Source: Xanthobacteraceae bacterium (GTDB lineage: Bacteria; Pseudomonadota; Alphaproteobacteria; Rhizobiales; Xanthobacteraceae). From it: DNA of 64,000 nt. The first letter of the stretch is position 1; each line of letters starts with the position of its first letter. A program made the translations under genes and the position numbers. The stretch covers positions 51,963 to 115,962 of the forward strand of contig JARLJA010000098.1 in the NCBI GenBank assembly GCA_031291445.1, read 5' to 3'. This document shows positions 18,711 through 27,425 of the stretch, in pieces. The notes under the pieces were generated by a model. The model worked only from the letters and a program-made list of their open reading frames with translations. It did not search any database and had not been told where the DNA came from.

Positions 18711-21700
18711 TTGGCGGCTTTGACCTCGACGCCGCCGGTGGTGGTGCGGCCATAACGCGAGGGATTGTACATGTCCTCGATATAGGCCTGCGGCAGCACG
18801 TATTTGCCGGGCGTCACCGCGCGCACCACATAGGCCACGGTGAAGACCGGACTGTCGTTGCTCGCCCGCTCGATCGCCGCGCTGAAGCGGTCGTCGCGGA
18901 ACTGGGTGTCCTCCGGCTCCTCGCCGTCCTCGATCCAGTCCAGCGTGCCGGTATCGCCCGACGACACCAGATGCGGATTGTCGATCTCGAGCCCGGCCGG
19001 CAGATAGTCGACCACCATGATGCGACCGAACTCCGGCTGCGCCTCGGTGATCTTCAACACCACCGCGAAGCGGTCGTTCTGGCGGGCGTGGCTGATGTCG
19101 GCCGGCTTGCCGTCGAGCGTGAAATAATTGCGCTCGATCTTGAAGCCGTTGGCGGCCGCGGGCTCCGGCGTGACCGGCGCTCCGCTCACCGCAACCACCG
19201 CCTGCATCGGCGTGTCGCCGGTGTTGGTGATCTTCACCGGCTTGGCCGTGACCTCGGCGGAGGTGAAGCTGCGGTAGAGCGCGGTCTTGACCGGGCTGCC
19301 GTCGACCTCGAGGGAGACACCGCCGTCCCTGGCGATCGCCCGCGACGCCAGCACCAGCCAGGCGTTCTCCTGGGTGGAGGTGTACGGGGTGAGCCCGCGC
19401 GCGGCCTCGACCCGTTCGACCGCGGCGGTGATGGTGGCGTGCGGGGCACTGCCCTCGCTCGCCAGCGACACCAGCGCGGCGGCGTCGCGCAGCGCCGAGC
19501 CGTAGTCGGTGCGGCCGAACACCAGCACCGGCTTCGGCATCAGGCTGTCGAGCGCGGCGGCGTAGACCCGCTCCGCCCGGGCCCGGTCGCCGACCAGCGC
19601 CAGCGCCGCGGCGAGCTGGGCCTTGGCGATCGGGGTGGCCAGGTTGCCGAGCTTGGTGTCGGCGAGGTAGCGCAAGTCGCCGATCGGCGCGACGCCGTTG
19701 CGCGCCAACACGTAGAGCCCATAGGCGAGCTCGCGGCCGCCGTTCTTTTCCGGCTCCTCCGCATTGACGACGGCATTGTGGATGCGGTCGAGCGCATTGC
19801 GGAACAGGACGTCCGGCACCGCGAAGCCCTTCTCGCGCGCCCGGCTCAGGAAGTCGGTGACGTAGGCATCGAGCCAGGCGTCGTCGCCGCCCGCCGACCA
19901 CAGCCCGAACGAGCCGTTGGAGCCCTGGCGCGCCAGCAGGCGCTCGATGGCGTCGCGGATCCGCTGGTCGACCGCGCCGTCCATCGCCAGATGGGCCTCG
20001 GCGGCGAGATCGTTGAGGTAGAGCAGCGGCATCGCCCGGCTGGTGATCTGCTCCGAGCAGCCGAACGGGTAGCGATCGAGCGCCTTGAGAATGGTCGCGG
20101 CGTCGAGCGCCGACGACATGCTGACGGACACCGACACCCCGGCGGTGCCCGGCACCAGGTCGCTGAACATGTCCGGCGTGAGCGTCAGGCTCTCGCCCTT
20201 GGCGAGCGTCCGCACGGTACGCCGCGCCAGGATCTGGGTCGCCGGCTTGACATCGAGGACGTAGTGCCGTGCCAGCGCCAGATTGTTCGGCCCCTTGATG
20301 CTGACGTCGACGCTGGCGGACCCGGCGCCGCCGGCATCGAGCGCAACCGCCGTCGAACTGCGTTGTTTGGCCGCGAGGTGCATCACCGTCGGCGCCGTGC
20401 CGCCGAGGCGGACCGGCCCCGCGGTGGTGACCGCAATAGTGTAGTCGCCTGCCGCGCCTTCGACGTTGTCGAGCTCGAGCGTCATCGAGCCGTGGTCGCC
20501 GTTGAGCAGGAAGCGCGGCAGCGTCGCCGTCAGCACCACCGGATCTCGGATGGTGACGTCGGCGGTGGCGCGGCCGAGCTTGGTGGCGCTCCACGCCACC
20601 GCCATGACCCGCGCGGTGCCGGCGAACTCCGGAATCTCGAAGCTGACCTCGGCGCTGCCGTCGGCGGCCACCGTGACGATGCCGGAATAGAGCGCAAGCG
20701 GCTTCTGGGTCGGCGGGCTGCCCTGCAGCTCGGCCCCGCCGCTGTCGCCGCCGGAGCGGATCTGGCCGACCGAGCCCTGCATGCCGTCGATCAATTGGCC
20801 GTAGAGGTCGCGGATCTCCGAGGTCAACCGGCGCTGCCCGAGATAGTAGTCGTCGGGAGCCGGCGGCTTGTAGTTGGTGAGGTTGAGGATGCCGACGTCG
20901 ACCGCGGCGATCACGACCTTGGCGTCCTCGCCGGGCGACAGCCCCGCGATCTTGACCGGCAGCTTCAAGGTCGAGCTCGGCCGCACCAGGGCCGGCGGCG
21001 ACAGGGTCACCGCCAGCGTGCGGGCCTTCTTGTCGATGCCGATCCATTTCAGGCCGATGGCGCGGCCCGGCATGCGGCGGGCGGCGGCGTCGAGCGGCCG
21101 GCGCAGCGTGGTGACGACATAGGCGCCGGTGCCCCAGTCCTTGCCGACCGGGATCTTGACCTGGGCGGTGCCTTCCTTGACGTCGACCGCTTGCGTGGTC
21201 AGCAGCCGGTCGCCCAGCACGTTCACGGTGAGGCGTCCGGCGCTGCGCGCGTTGACCGACACCGTCATGGTCTCGCCGGAGGCGTATTCCGGCTTGTCGA
21301 CCGAGGTCTCCAGCAGGTCCGGGGTGTCGGCGCTGCCGTCGGAGTACCAGCCGACGTCGAACTGCACCGAGGTCAGCGGACCGTCGGCGTCGGCGGTCTT
21401 GACGTCGAGCCGGTAGCGGCCCGCCTGCGGGTTGAGCTGGATGTGGGCCGGGGCGTCGGCCGCGACCGTCAGGTCGCCGTCGGCGACGCGCTTGGTGGAC
21501 TTGACCGGCTCGAAGTCCCAGGACGAGCCCTGCCGGTACCACTGGTAGCGGCTCTCCAGCTTCATCAGCTCGTAGTGCAAGCCGTTGCGCGCCAGCGCCT
21601 TGCCGTCCGGCGCGACGAACACCACGTCGAACTTGGCGGCCTCGCCCTCGGCGACGTTGCGGTCGGCGAACAGCGGCTTGACGCCGATCATGTTGCCGTC

Positions 21701-23920
21701 CGGCGCGACCGGCAGCGTCAGCTTGCGCTCGACCGCCCGGCCCCCGGTCTCGACCATGCGGATGAAGATCTGGGCCTCCTGCGGCCGCGTCGAGGTCGGC
21801 GGCTTCGGCAGGCTGACCGACAGGGTCGCCTTGCCGGCCTGGTCGGCGTCGGGAAGGTTTTCCAGCGGCGTGCGTTCGTTGCTGGTGGCCTCGGTGTCGG
21901 CGACGCCGAACTGGTAGCCGGCATAGCCAGGCCGGTTGTCGGCCGGCGCCACCAGCACGTCGCCCTCGATGCCGAGCCCCGCGGCCGGGGCGCCGTAGAG
22001 GAAATGGCCGTCGACCTTCACTTCAACCGAAGCATTGGCGGAGATCGCCTTCGCATTGGTGGTCAAGTCGAATTCGATCCGGTCGGGCACGTAGTCCTCG
22101 ACCATGAAGGTGGTCTCGCCGATCGACGGTCCCTTGGGATCGGTGAACGCCCGCACCCGCCACGTCCCGGTCGGCACCGCCGAGTTGAGCGGCAAGGTCA
22201 GCGATCGGCCGCCGGCGCCCTGGTCGGGCAGCACCGCGCGGCGGAATTCGACGCCGTCGGGTCGCTCGACCACCAGGGTCAACGGGCTGCCGGTCGCCGC
22301 GTTGCCCTGCCCGTCGCGCAGCAGCGCGGTGAGGTAGACGGTCTCGCCGGAGCGGTAGACCCCGCGCTCGGCATAGACGAAGGCATCGAGCCCCGCCGGC
22401 ACGGCGCGGCCCGCGACGCCGCGGTCGGTGAGGTCGAAGGCGTTGGACTTCAGGCTGAGGAAGGCATAGTCGGCGGCCTCGGTGCTCGCCGTCAGCAGCG
22501 CCGGCGACAGGCCGCCCTCGCCGCGCGCCAGCCCAGCCTCGAACAGCACGTGGCCGCTGTCGTCGGTCTTGCGGCTCGCCAGGACCTCGTTGCTGCGGGA
22601 CACCAGACGGATCTCGGCGGCCTTGACCGGCGCGGCCGAGGCCAGCGAATTGACGAACACGTGGATGCCGTCGTTGCCGGAGAACGCGGTGAGGCCGAGG
22701 TCCGAGACGATGAACCACTGGGTCGCCAGCTGGTCGGAGTCGTCGGCGCTGGCGCCGGGGCCCTTGGCCGCCGCGGTCATGGCGTAGACCCCCGGCTGCA
22801 ACGCGCCGACCGCCTGGTCGACCGGGAACGCGGTGGTGACGTCCTCGTTCAGCCGGGTCTCGGTGGCGATCTCGCCCGACCACACCTTGACCCCCGTCTC
22901 GTCGCCCAAAGCGGTGGCGCTGTAGCTGCTCAGCGAGCCCTGGAAGTCGTCGCCGAGCACGGTGTTGATCAGGTTGCGATCGCCGATCCGGTAAATCGTG
23001 ACGGCGACCGCCGGGGTGTTGACGCTGACCAGCGGGATGCCGCGCTGGCCGGTGCGCGGCAGCACATAGGCGCGCCCGGTGAAGTGCACGAACGGCTTGC
23101 GGTCGCGGACATAGATGTTGAATTCCGCCGACTTGGGCAGGGTTTCCTTGACCGCCGACGGCAGGCCGGCGCGCAGGTTCACGGTGTAGCGCTCGCCGTG
23201 GGTGAGGCCCTCGACGCAGAGCTGCTGGTCCTCGGTCGAGAGCGCCGGCTTGTCGGTGCCGCCGAGCGCGACGAACGGCGCGAAGTCGACCCGCTTGGCG
23301 AGGTTTTCCGAGAACTGGAAGCAGACCCGCGGCGACGCCGCATCGGAATCCACCGAATAGTCCAGCAGCCGGAAGCCGTGGTCGTCGCGCAGCTTCTCGT
23401 AACTGGCGCGGACCTCGGCGACCTCGCGCAGGTCGAGCGAGGTGCGCAGCGAATCCAGCGCCGGGCGCCACAGCTTGCGGTCGGCCAGCGCCTGGCCGAG
23501 CGTCGCGAGCGCATCGGCCTCCTCGCCCGGATTGCCGGCGCGCTGGTAGGCGATGTAGGCGGCGGTCGAGGCGCGCTCGAGCAGGAAGGTCTGTTCCTTG
23601 CTGTCGACCGGGCGGACCTGGAAAATGGCGCGGGCGATCCGCAGCCAGTTGCTGGCATCGTCGGGGGCGATGGCGGCGATCTGCCCGAGCGTCTGCAGCC
23701 CGGAGCGCGTGTCGTTGCGCCGGAACGCGGCGTCGGCGTCGGACTTCAGCGTGGCCAATGGCTTGGCCACCGGCCCGGCGTCCTTTTTCATCTGGGCTTC
23801 GAGGCGGATGGCGGCGTCGCCCAGGTCGTCGCGCCGGAACGACTTGTCGGCGGCGAGAGCGGACACGAGGCCGAACACCAGCGCGGCGACCAGCGCAGCG
23901 GCGCGAACCAGACCCAGCAT
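18707..23920 (-). CDS. Alpha-2-macroglobulin family protein with thioester motif
   Basis: MG domains, DRYPFGCSEQ (CxEQ thioester), signal peptide MLGLVRAAALVAALVFGLVSALAAD; ATGA overlap with pbpC. Confidence 0.92.
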   Translation of the reverse strand: MLGLVRAAALVAALVFGLVSALAADKSFRRDDLGDAAIRLEAQMKKDAGPVAKPLATLKSDADAAFRRNDTRSGLQTLGQIAAIAPDDASNWLRIARAIFQVRPVDSKEQTFLLERASTAAYIAYQRAGNPGEEADALATLGQALADRKLWRPALDSLRTSLDLREVAEVRASYEKLRDDHGFRLLDYSVDSDAASPRVCFQFSENLAKRVDFAPFVALGGTDKPALSTEDQQLCVEGLTHGERYTVNLRAGLPSAVKETLPKSAEFNIYVRDRKPFVHFTGRAYVLPRTGQRGIPLVSVNTPAVAVTIYRIGDRNLINTVLGDDFQGSLSSYSATALGDETGVKVWSGEIATETRLNEDVTTAFPVDQAVGALQPGVYAMTAAAKGPGASADDSDQLATQWFIVSDLGLTAFSGNDGIHVFVNSLASAAPVKAAEIRLVSRSNEVLASRKTDDSGHVLFEAGLARGEGGLSPALLTASTEAADYAFLSLKSNAFDLTDRGVAGRAVPAGLDAFVYAERGVYRSGETVYLTALLRDGQGNAATGSPLTLVVERPDGVEFRRAVLPDQGAGGRSLTLPLNSAVPTGTWRVRAFTDPKGPSIGETTFMVEDYVPDRIEFDLTTNAKAISANASVEVKVDGHFLYGAPAAGLGIEGDVLVAPADNRPGYAGYQFGVADTEATSNERTPLENLPDADQAGKATLSVSLPKPPTSTRPQEAQIFIRMVETGGRAVERKLTLPVAPDGNMIGVKPLFADRNVAEGEAAKFDVVFVAPDGKALARNGLHYELMKLESRYQWYRQGSSWDFEPVKSTKRVADGDLTVAADAPAHIQLNPQAGRYRLDVKTADADGPLTSVQFDVGWYSDGSADTPDLLETSVDKPEYASGETMTVSVNARSAGRLTVNVLGDRLLTTQAVDVKEGTAQVKIPVGKDWGTGAYVVTTLRRPLDAAARRMPGRAIGLKWIGIDKKARTLAVTLSPPALVRPSSTLKLPVKIAGLSPGEDAKVVIAAVDVGILNLTNYKPPAPDDYYLGQRRLTSEIRDLYGQLIDGMQGSVGQIRSGGDSGGAELQGSPPTQKPLALYSGIVTVAADGSAEVSFEIPEFAGTARVMAVAWSATKLGRATADVTIRDPVVLTATLPRFLLNGDHGSMTLELDNVEGAAGDYTIAVTTAGPVRLGGTAPTVMHLAAKQRSSTAVALDAGGAGSASVDVSIKGPNNLALARHYVLDVKPATQILARRTVRTLAKGESLTLTPDMFSDLVPGTAGVSVSVSMSSALDAATILKALDRYPFGCSEQITSRAMPLLYLNDLAAEAHLAMDGAVDQRIRDAIERLLARQGSNGSFGLWSAGGDDAWLDAYVTDFLSRAREKGFAVPDVLFRNALDRIHNAVVNAEEPEKNGGRELAYGLYVLARNGVAPIGDLRYLADTKLGNLATPIAKAQLAAALALVGDRARAERVYAAALDSLMPKPVLVFGRTDYGSALRDAAALVSLASEGSAPHATITAAVERVEAARGLTPYTSTQENAWLVLASRAIARDGGVSLEVDGSPVKTALYRSFTSAEVTAKPVKITNTGDTPMQAVVAVSGAPVTPEPAAANGFKIERNYFTLDGKPADISHARQNDRFAVVLKITEAQPEFGRIMVVDYLPAGLEIDNPHLVSSGDTGTLDWIEDGEEPEDTQFRDDRFSAAIERASNDSPVFTVAYVVRAVTPGKYVLPQAYIEDMYNPSRYGRTTTGGVEVKAAK

Positions 23921-24179
23921 GACTTCCCCCCTGCAAAGGCGGGCAATGCCGCCGTCATCAGACAATGCGCGAATCGTGACAGCCTCATGGCTACACGAAC
24001 CGCGGCCAAAAGGCGTTGCGGCCAAGCAATCAGCGCCGTCCCGCGACCGCACGTCGCGGCCGCGCCGGCTAAGGAGCCTGACCTGCCCGCCCCTTGGTCG
24101 CCCCCGCCCGCCGGGCGGTTCGGCCGGGGGTTGCCAAAGGTCGAATTCTTTCAGTATTTGCTGGTATATTGGCCGGCAC

Positions 24180-24256
24180 GGTCCCGTAGCTCAGTTGGAT
24201 AGAGCAACAGCCTTCTAAGCTGTGGGTCACAGGTTCGAATCCTGTCGGGATCGCCA
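24180..24256 (+). tRNA. tRNA-Arg (anticodon TCT)
   Basis: Acceptor GGTCCCG/CGGGATC, anticodon stem-loop ACAGC-CTTCTAA-GCTGT, T-arm ACAGGTTCGAATCCTGT, encoded CCA. Confidence 0.97.
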
Positions 24257-24400
24257 GCCGCGACACGCCAAAAACCCCCACAAAATCAGCACTTGCCGCG
24301 ATCTTGCGGACCGTCGAAGTCGGCTCGGGACGAAGAACATTCAGGGATCAAAGAGCATCTTCGGGGATATTCCGGGACAGCAAGTCCCCTCGTCGCCCGG

Positions 24401-26884
24401 TCATCGTGCCGGCCCGCCGACCTGCGCACGAAGGCTGTCCACGAATGCGGCGACCGACCGGTCGTCCGGCGCGACCTTGGCAAGCCGTTGCGCATAGTCC
24501 AGCGCCGCCGCAGGATCACCGGCGTCGCGGCTGATGCTGGCGAGCGCCATTAGCGTGTCCCGGTCGGCAGGATGCCTGGCGAGGTTGTCCCGCAACGCGC
24601 CGAGCGCGTCCTCGCGCTTTCCAGCGGAGTTGAGCGCGACGGCATAGACGTAGGCGTATCTCGACTGCTCCGGCGCCAGCTCGGCAGCGCGGCGCAATTC
24701 GCCCAGTGCCGTGTCGGACTGTTTGGCCCGCACCAAAGCGAGACCCAGCGCGTGATGCAGACCCGCATCCCGCGCCGAGGCTTCGACCCCGCGGCGCAGC
24801 ACCTCAATCGCGTCGCCTTCGCGTCCCGACTGCCGGTAGAGATCGGCGAGATTGATCGTCGCCGCCGTGTCCCGCGGGCTGAGCCGCAGCGCCGCCCCGT
24901 ATTCCGCCTCGGCCTCGGCGGTCAGGCCGCGCCGCGCCAGGAAATTCGCCAGCGTGGCGCGAGCCTCGGGCCGGTCGGCATTAAGGTGCTGCGCCGCGAC
25001 GAACTCGTCCGCGGCGCTGGCAAAGCGCTCGCGATCCGCCGCCGGTTGGCTGACGGACGGCATCGCCGCCAGCAGCGCCACCGCCCTGATGCGGACGCCC
25101 CGCACCGGGTCGGACAGCCGCGGGGCCACCAGCGGCCAGAGCTGGTTTGCGGGGATGCCGTCCAGCATGTCGAGCGCGCCGATGCGCACCATTGGGTCAG
25201 GGTCGGCAAGTCCGACACGCGCCGCTGCGAGACTCGCGGGCGACAGGTGGGAGGCCAGTTCGTCAAGCGCGCTGGCGCGCGCAACCGCCGGCGCCTTTCC
25301 GTCCTGCGCGAGCGCGGCGAGCCGCGTGGCGGCGTCCGCCGTATCGGTCCGCGCCGCGTGGAACGCCGCCGCATAGGTCTGGAAGCCGCTGCGCTTCGGC
25401 CCGAACCAGCGCTCGATCGCGGCCGCCGCCCACTGCGGCGGCCTGGCGGCGTGGCAGTCGTTGCAGGTGTTCGGCGTCCCGAGCGTCACCGACAGGTCCG
25501 GCCGCGGGATCCGGAAACTGTGATCGTGGCGGCGGTCGACCGTCATATAAGTGCGCACCGGCATGTGGCACGCCACGCAACCCGGCACGGGATCGGCGCC
25601 GGCATGGTGCGTGTGCGTCACGCTCCCGTAGCTGTCGGCCGCGTGACACTGGGCGCACACGCCGTCGCCGGGCGCGCGCAGCGCTGCGCCGTGCGGCTCG
25701 TGGCAGTCGCTGCAGGTCACGCCCGCGGCAAACATCCTGCTCTGCTTGAACGGGACGTAGTTGTAGGGCTCTTCCACGTCGCGGGCCTGACCGTCGGCGG
25801 TGTAGGTGCCGCGCGAAAGCGGTGCGACCACATGGGTCTGCGACAGCCACCGGCCGGGGACCCAGTCCTCGGCAAAGCCGGCCCGGCGCGCGTGGCACAA
25901 CCCGCAGGTCTCGACCTCCTTGCGCAGCAGCGCCGGCTTCACGCTTCGCTGCGGCTTTCCGGTTTCCGGATCGGCCCGCCACGCGATGCCGGCGCGTTCG
26001 TCGAGATGCGCGACGAGCCCCATGGAGTCGTCCAGCGCCTTGCGGAACGGCCACAGGCTTTGCCGATCATGCGCCCAGCCCACATGCCGCGAGCCCTGGC
26101 CGTGACAGGCCTCGCAGCCGACGCTGATTTCCGACCATGTGGTGTGGAAGCGGTCGCTGGAGGAATCGTAGTTCTTCCGCACGCCGGTCGAATGGCACTC
26201 GGCGCACATGAAATTCCAGTTCTGGTTGAATTTGGTCCAGTGCAGCTCGTCGTCGTGCTTGATGTCATCGTCGGGATAGAGGTGAATCCAGCGTTGGCCG
26301 CCCTTATCCTTTGCCCGGCTGTCCCAGGCCAGTGAGAGCGCCTGGATACGTCCGTCCGGGAATTCCACCAAGTATTGCTGCAGCGGATCGATGCCGAACG
26401 TGTACTTCACTTCGAAGTCGGCGAGCTTGCCGTCCGGCCCGTCCGTCTGAACCAGGAATTTGCCGTCCTTGCGGGAGAAGCGGGACTTGACGCCGTAATA
26501 CTCGAACGTCGCGTCGGCGAAATCGCCGAGCACGGTGTCAGCGGTCGCGTGCTGCATCGCCGCCTTGTGTTGCGATGCACGCCACAGCTTGGCTTCCGCC
26601 TGGTGGCAGGCCCCGCACGTGTCGCTGCCGACAAAGGTGGCGGCGGTCGTTTCGGGCGATCGTGGCGCGAAACCGCCGCCGAGATAGCTTGCTCCCAACC
26701 CGATGGCAACAACGATCGCCGCGGCGACGGCGGCCGCAATCCAGATACCGCGTCTCGATAGCAGGCCGGCATTCGCTGCGCCCGAGGCTCCGTCCACTGG
26801 CGGAGAATCTGCAGGCGCGAATCGGGATCGCTTGCGTGTCACCGGCCTCCCCTGCTCCGAGCTTCGCCGCCGCGCGACTGGCAC
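24401..26884 (-). CDS. Membrane-anchored octaheme c-type cytochrome with HEAT-like and TPR C-terminal region
   Basis: Eight CxxCH motifs (CGACH, CAECH, CEACH, CGLCH, CSDCH, CAQCH, CVACH, CNDCH); N-terminal TM; TPR-like repeats at C-terminus. Start could be GTG 26842. Confidence 0.85.
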   Translation of the reverse strand: MPVARRRSSEQGRPVTRKRSRFAPADSPPVDGASGAANAGLLSRRGIWIAAAVAAAIVVAIGLGASYLGGGFAPRSPETTAATFVGSDTCGACHQAEAKLWRASQHKAAMQHATADTVLGDFADATFEYYGVKSRFSRKDGKFLVQTDGPDGKLADFEVKYTFGIDPLQQYLVEFPDGRIQALSLAWDSRAKDKGGQRWIHLYPDDDIKHDDELHWTKFNQNWNFMCAECHSTGVRKNYDSSSDRFHTTWSEISVGCEACHGQGSRHVGWAHDRQSLWPFRKALDDSMGLVAHLDERAGIAWRADPETGKPQRSVKPALLRKEVETCGLCHARRAGFAEDWVPGRWLSQTHVVAPLSRGTYTADGQARDVEEPYNYVPFKQSRMFAAGVTCSDCHEPHGAALRAPGDGVCAQCHAADSYGSVTHTHHAGADPVPGCVACHMPVRTYMTVDRRHDHSFRIPRPDLSVTLGTPNTCNDCHAARPPQWAAAAIERWFGPKRSGFQTYAAAFHAARTDTADAATRLAALAQDGKAPAVARASALDELASHLSPASLAAARVGLADPDPMVRIGALDMLDGIPANQLWPLVAPRLSDPVRGVRIRAVALLAAMPSVSQPAADRERFASAADEFVAAQHLNADRPEARATLANFLARRGLTAEAEAEYGAALRLSPRDTAATINLADLYRQSGREGDAIEVLRRGVEASARDAGLHHALGLALVRAKQSDTALGELRRAAELAPEQSRYAYVYAVALNSAGKREDALGALRDNLARHPADRDTLMALASISRDAGDPAAALDYAQRLAKVAPDDRSVAAFVDSLRAQVGGPAR

Positions 26885-26938
26885 ACCGGACGACGCGGCA
26901 GCGGTCGAAACGGGATGGTATCCTTGGCTGGACGCCGA

Positions 26939-27424
26939 TCAAGTCAAATGGGGCGATCCGGGCTGCGGCGGCACGAATTGATCACGCGGGGCGCGGCGCT
27001 GCCTTCGGAACGCCGCTGCCCTTCGTGGCAACGAAGGACCGCTGCGGCGCGACTTGAACGTTCCGAGTATCTTCTCGTCCTTCAGCAACTCATCGATCGC
27101 CGACATGATCGTCCTGCCGGGGTTGGCTTTGCACGTCAGGATGATCTCGTGCTCGAATATCTTGAGGCGCGCGACGTTGACCTAGTGCTTTTTCGCCAGA
27201 CCGTTATACCAGCCGCTGTACCAGGTCGAGAGCATGTCGGCGTCCTCCTGGAAGGTGCCGGCGAGCTGCGCGCAGGTCAGCGTCTGCACATCGATGTATC
27301 CGTTCGCATCCGCATAGGCGGTGAGCGGCACCTGGGCCCGGGCGCCGGAGCCCGCGAGCAGCAGGCCCGTCGCCGTGAGAAGAAGGAATTTGCTGATGTG
27401 AGGCAGGGAAATGGAAATCGTCAT
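26939..27424 (-). pseudogene. HdeA/HdeB-like gene with in-frame TAG (27182-27184)
   Basis: N-part: signal peptide + YIDVQTLTCAQLAGTFQEDADMLSTWYSGWYNGLAKKH*; same frame continues VNVARLKIFEHEIILTCKANPGRTIMSAIDELLKDEKILGTFK, resembling the second half of HdeA-like proteins. 26939 is the next in-frame stop, so the ancestral 3' end is uncertain. Confidence 0.65.
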
Positions 27425-27425
27425 C

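Noticed and set aside
18671-24202. 1843-aa + strand ORF
   Set aside because: Antisense shadow of the alpha-2-macroglobulin gene; repetitive R/G/A/D-rich composition without domain motifs, typical of high-GC DNA.
24257-24400. Phage/integrase remnant after tRNA-Arg
   Set aside because: No coding similarity or duplicated tRNA end could be seen.
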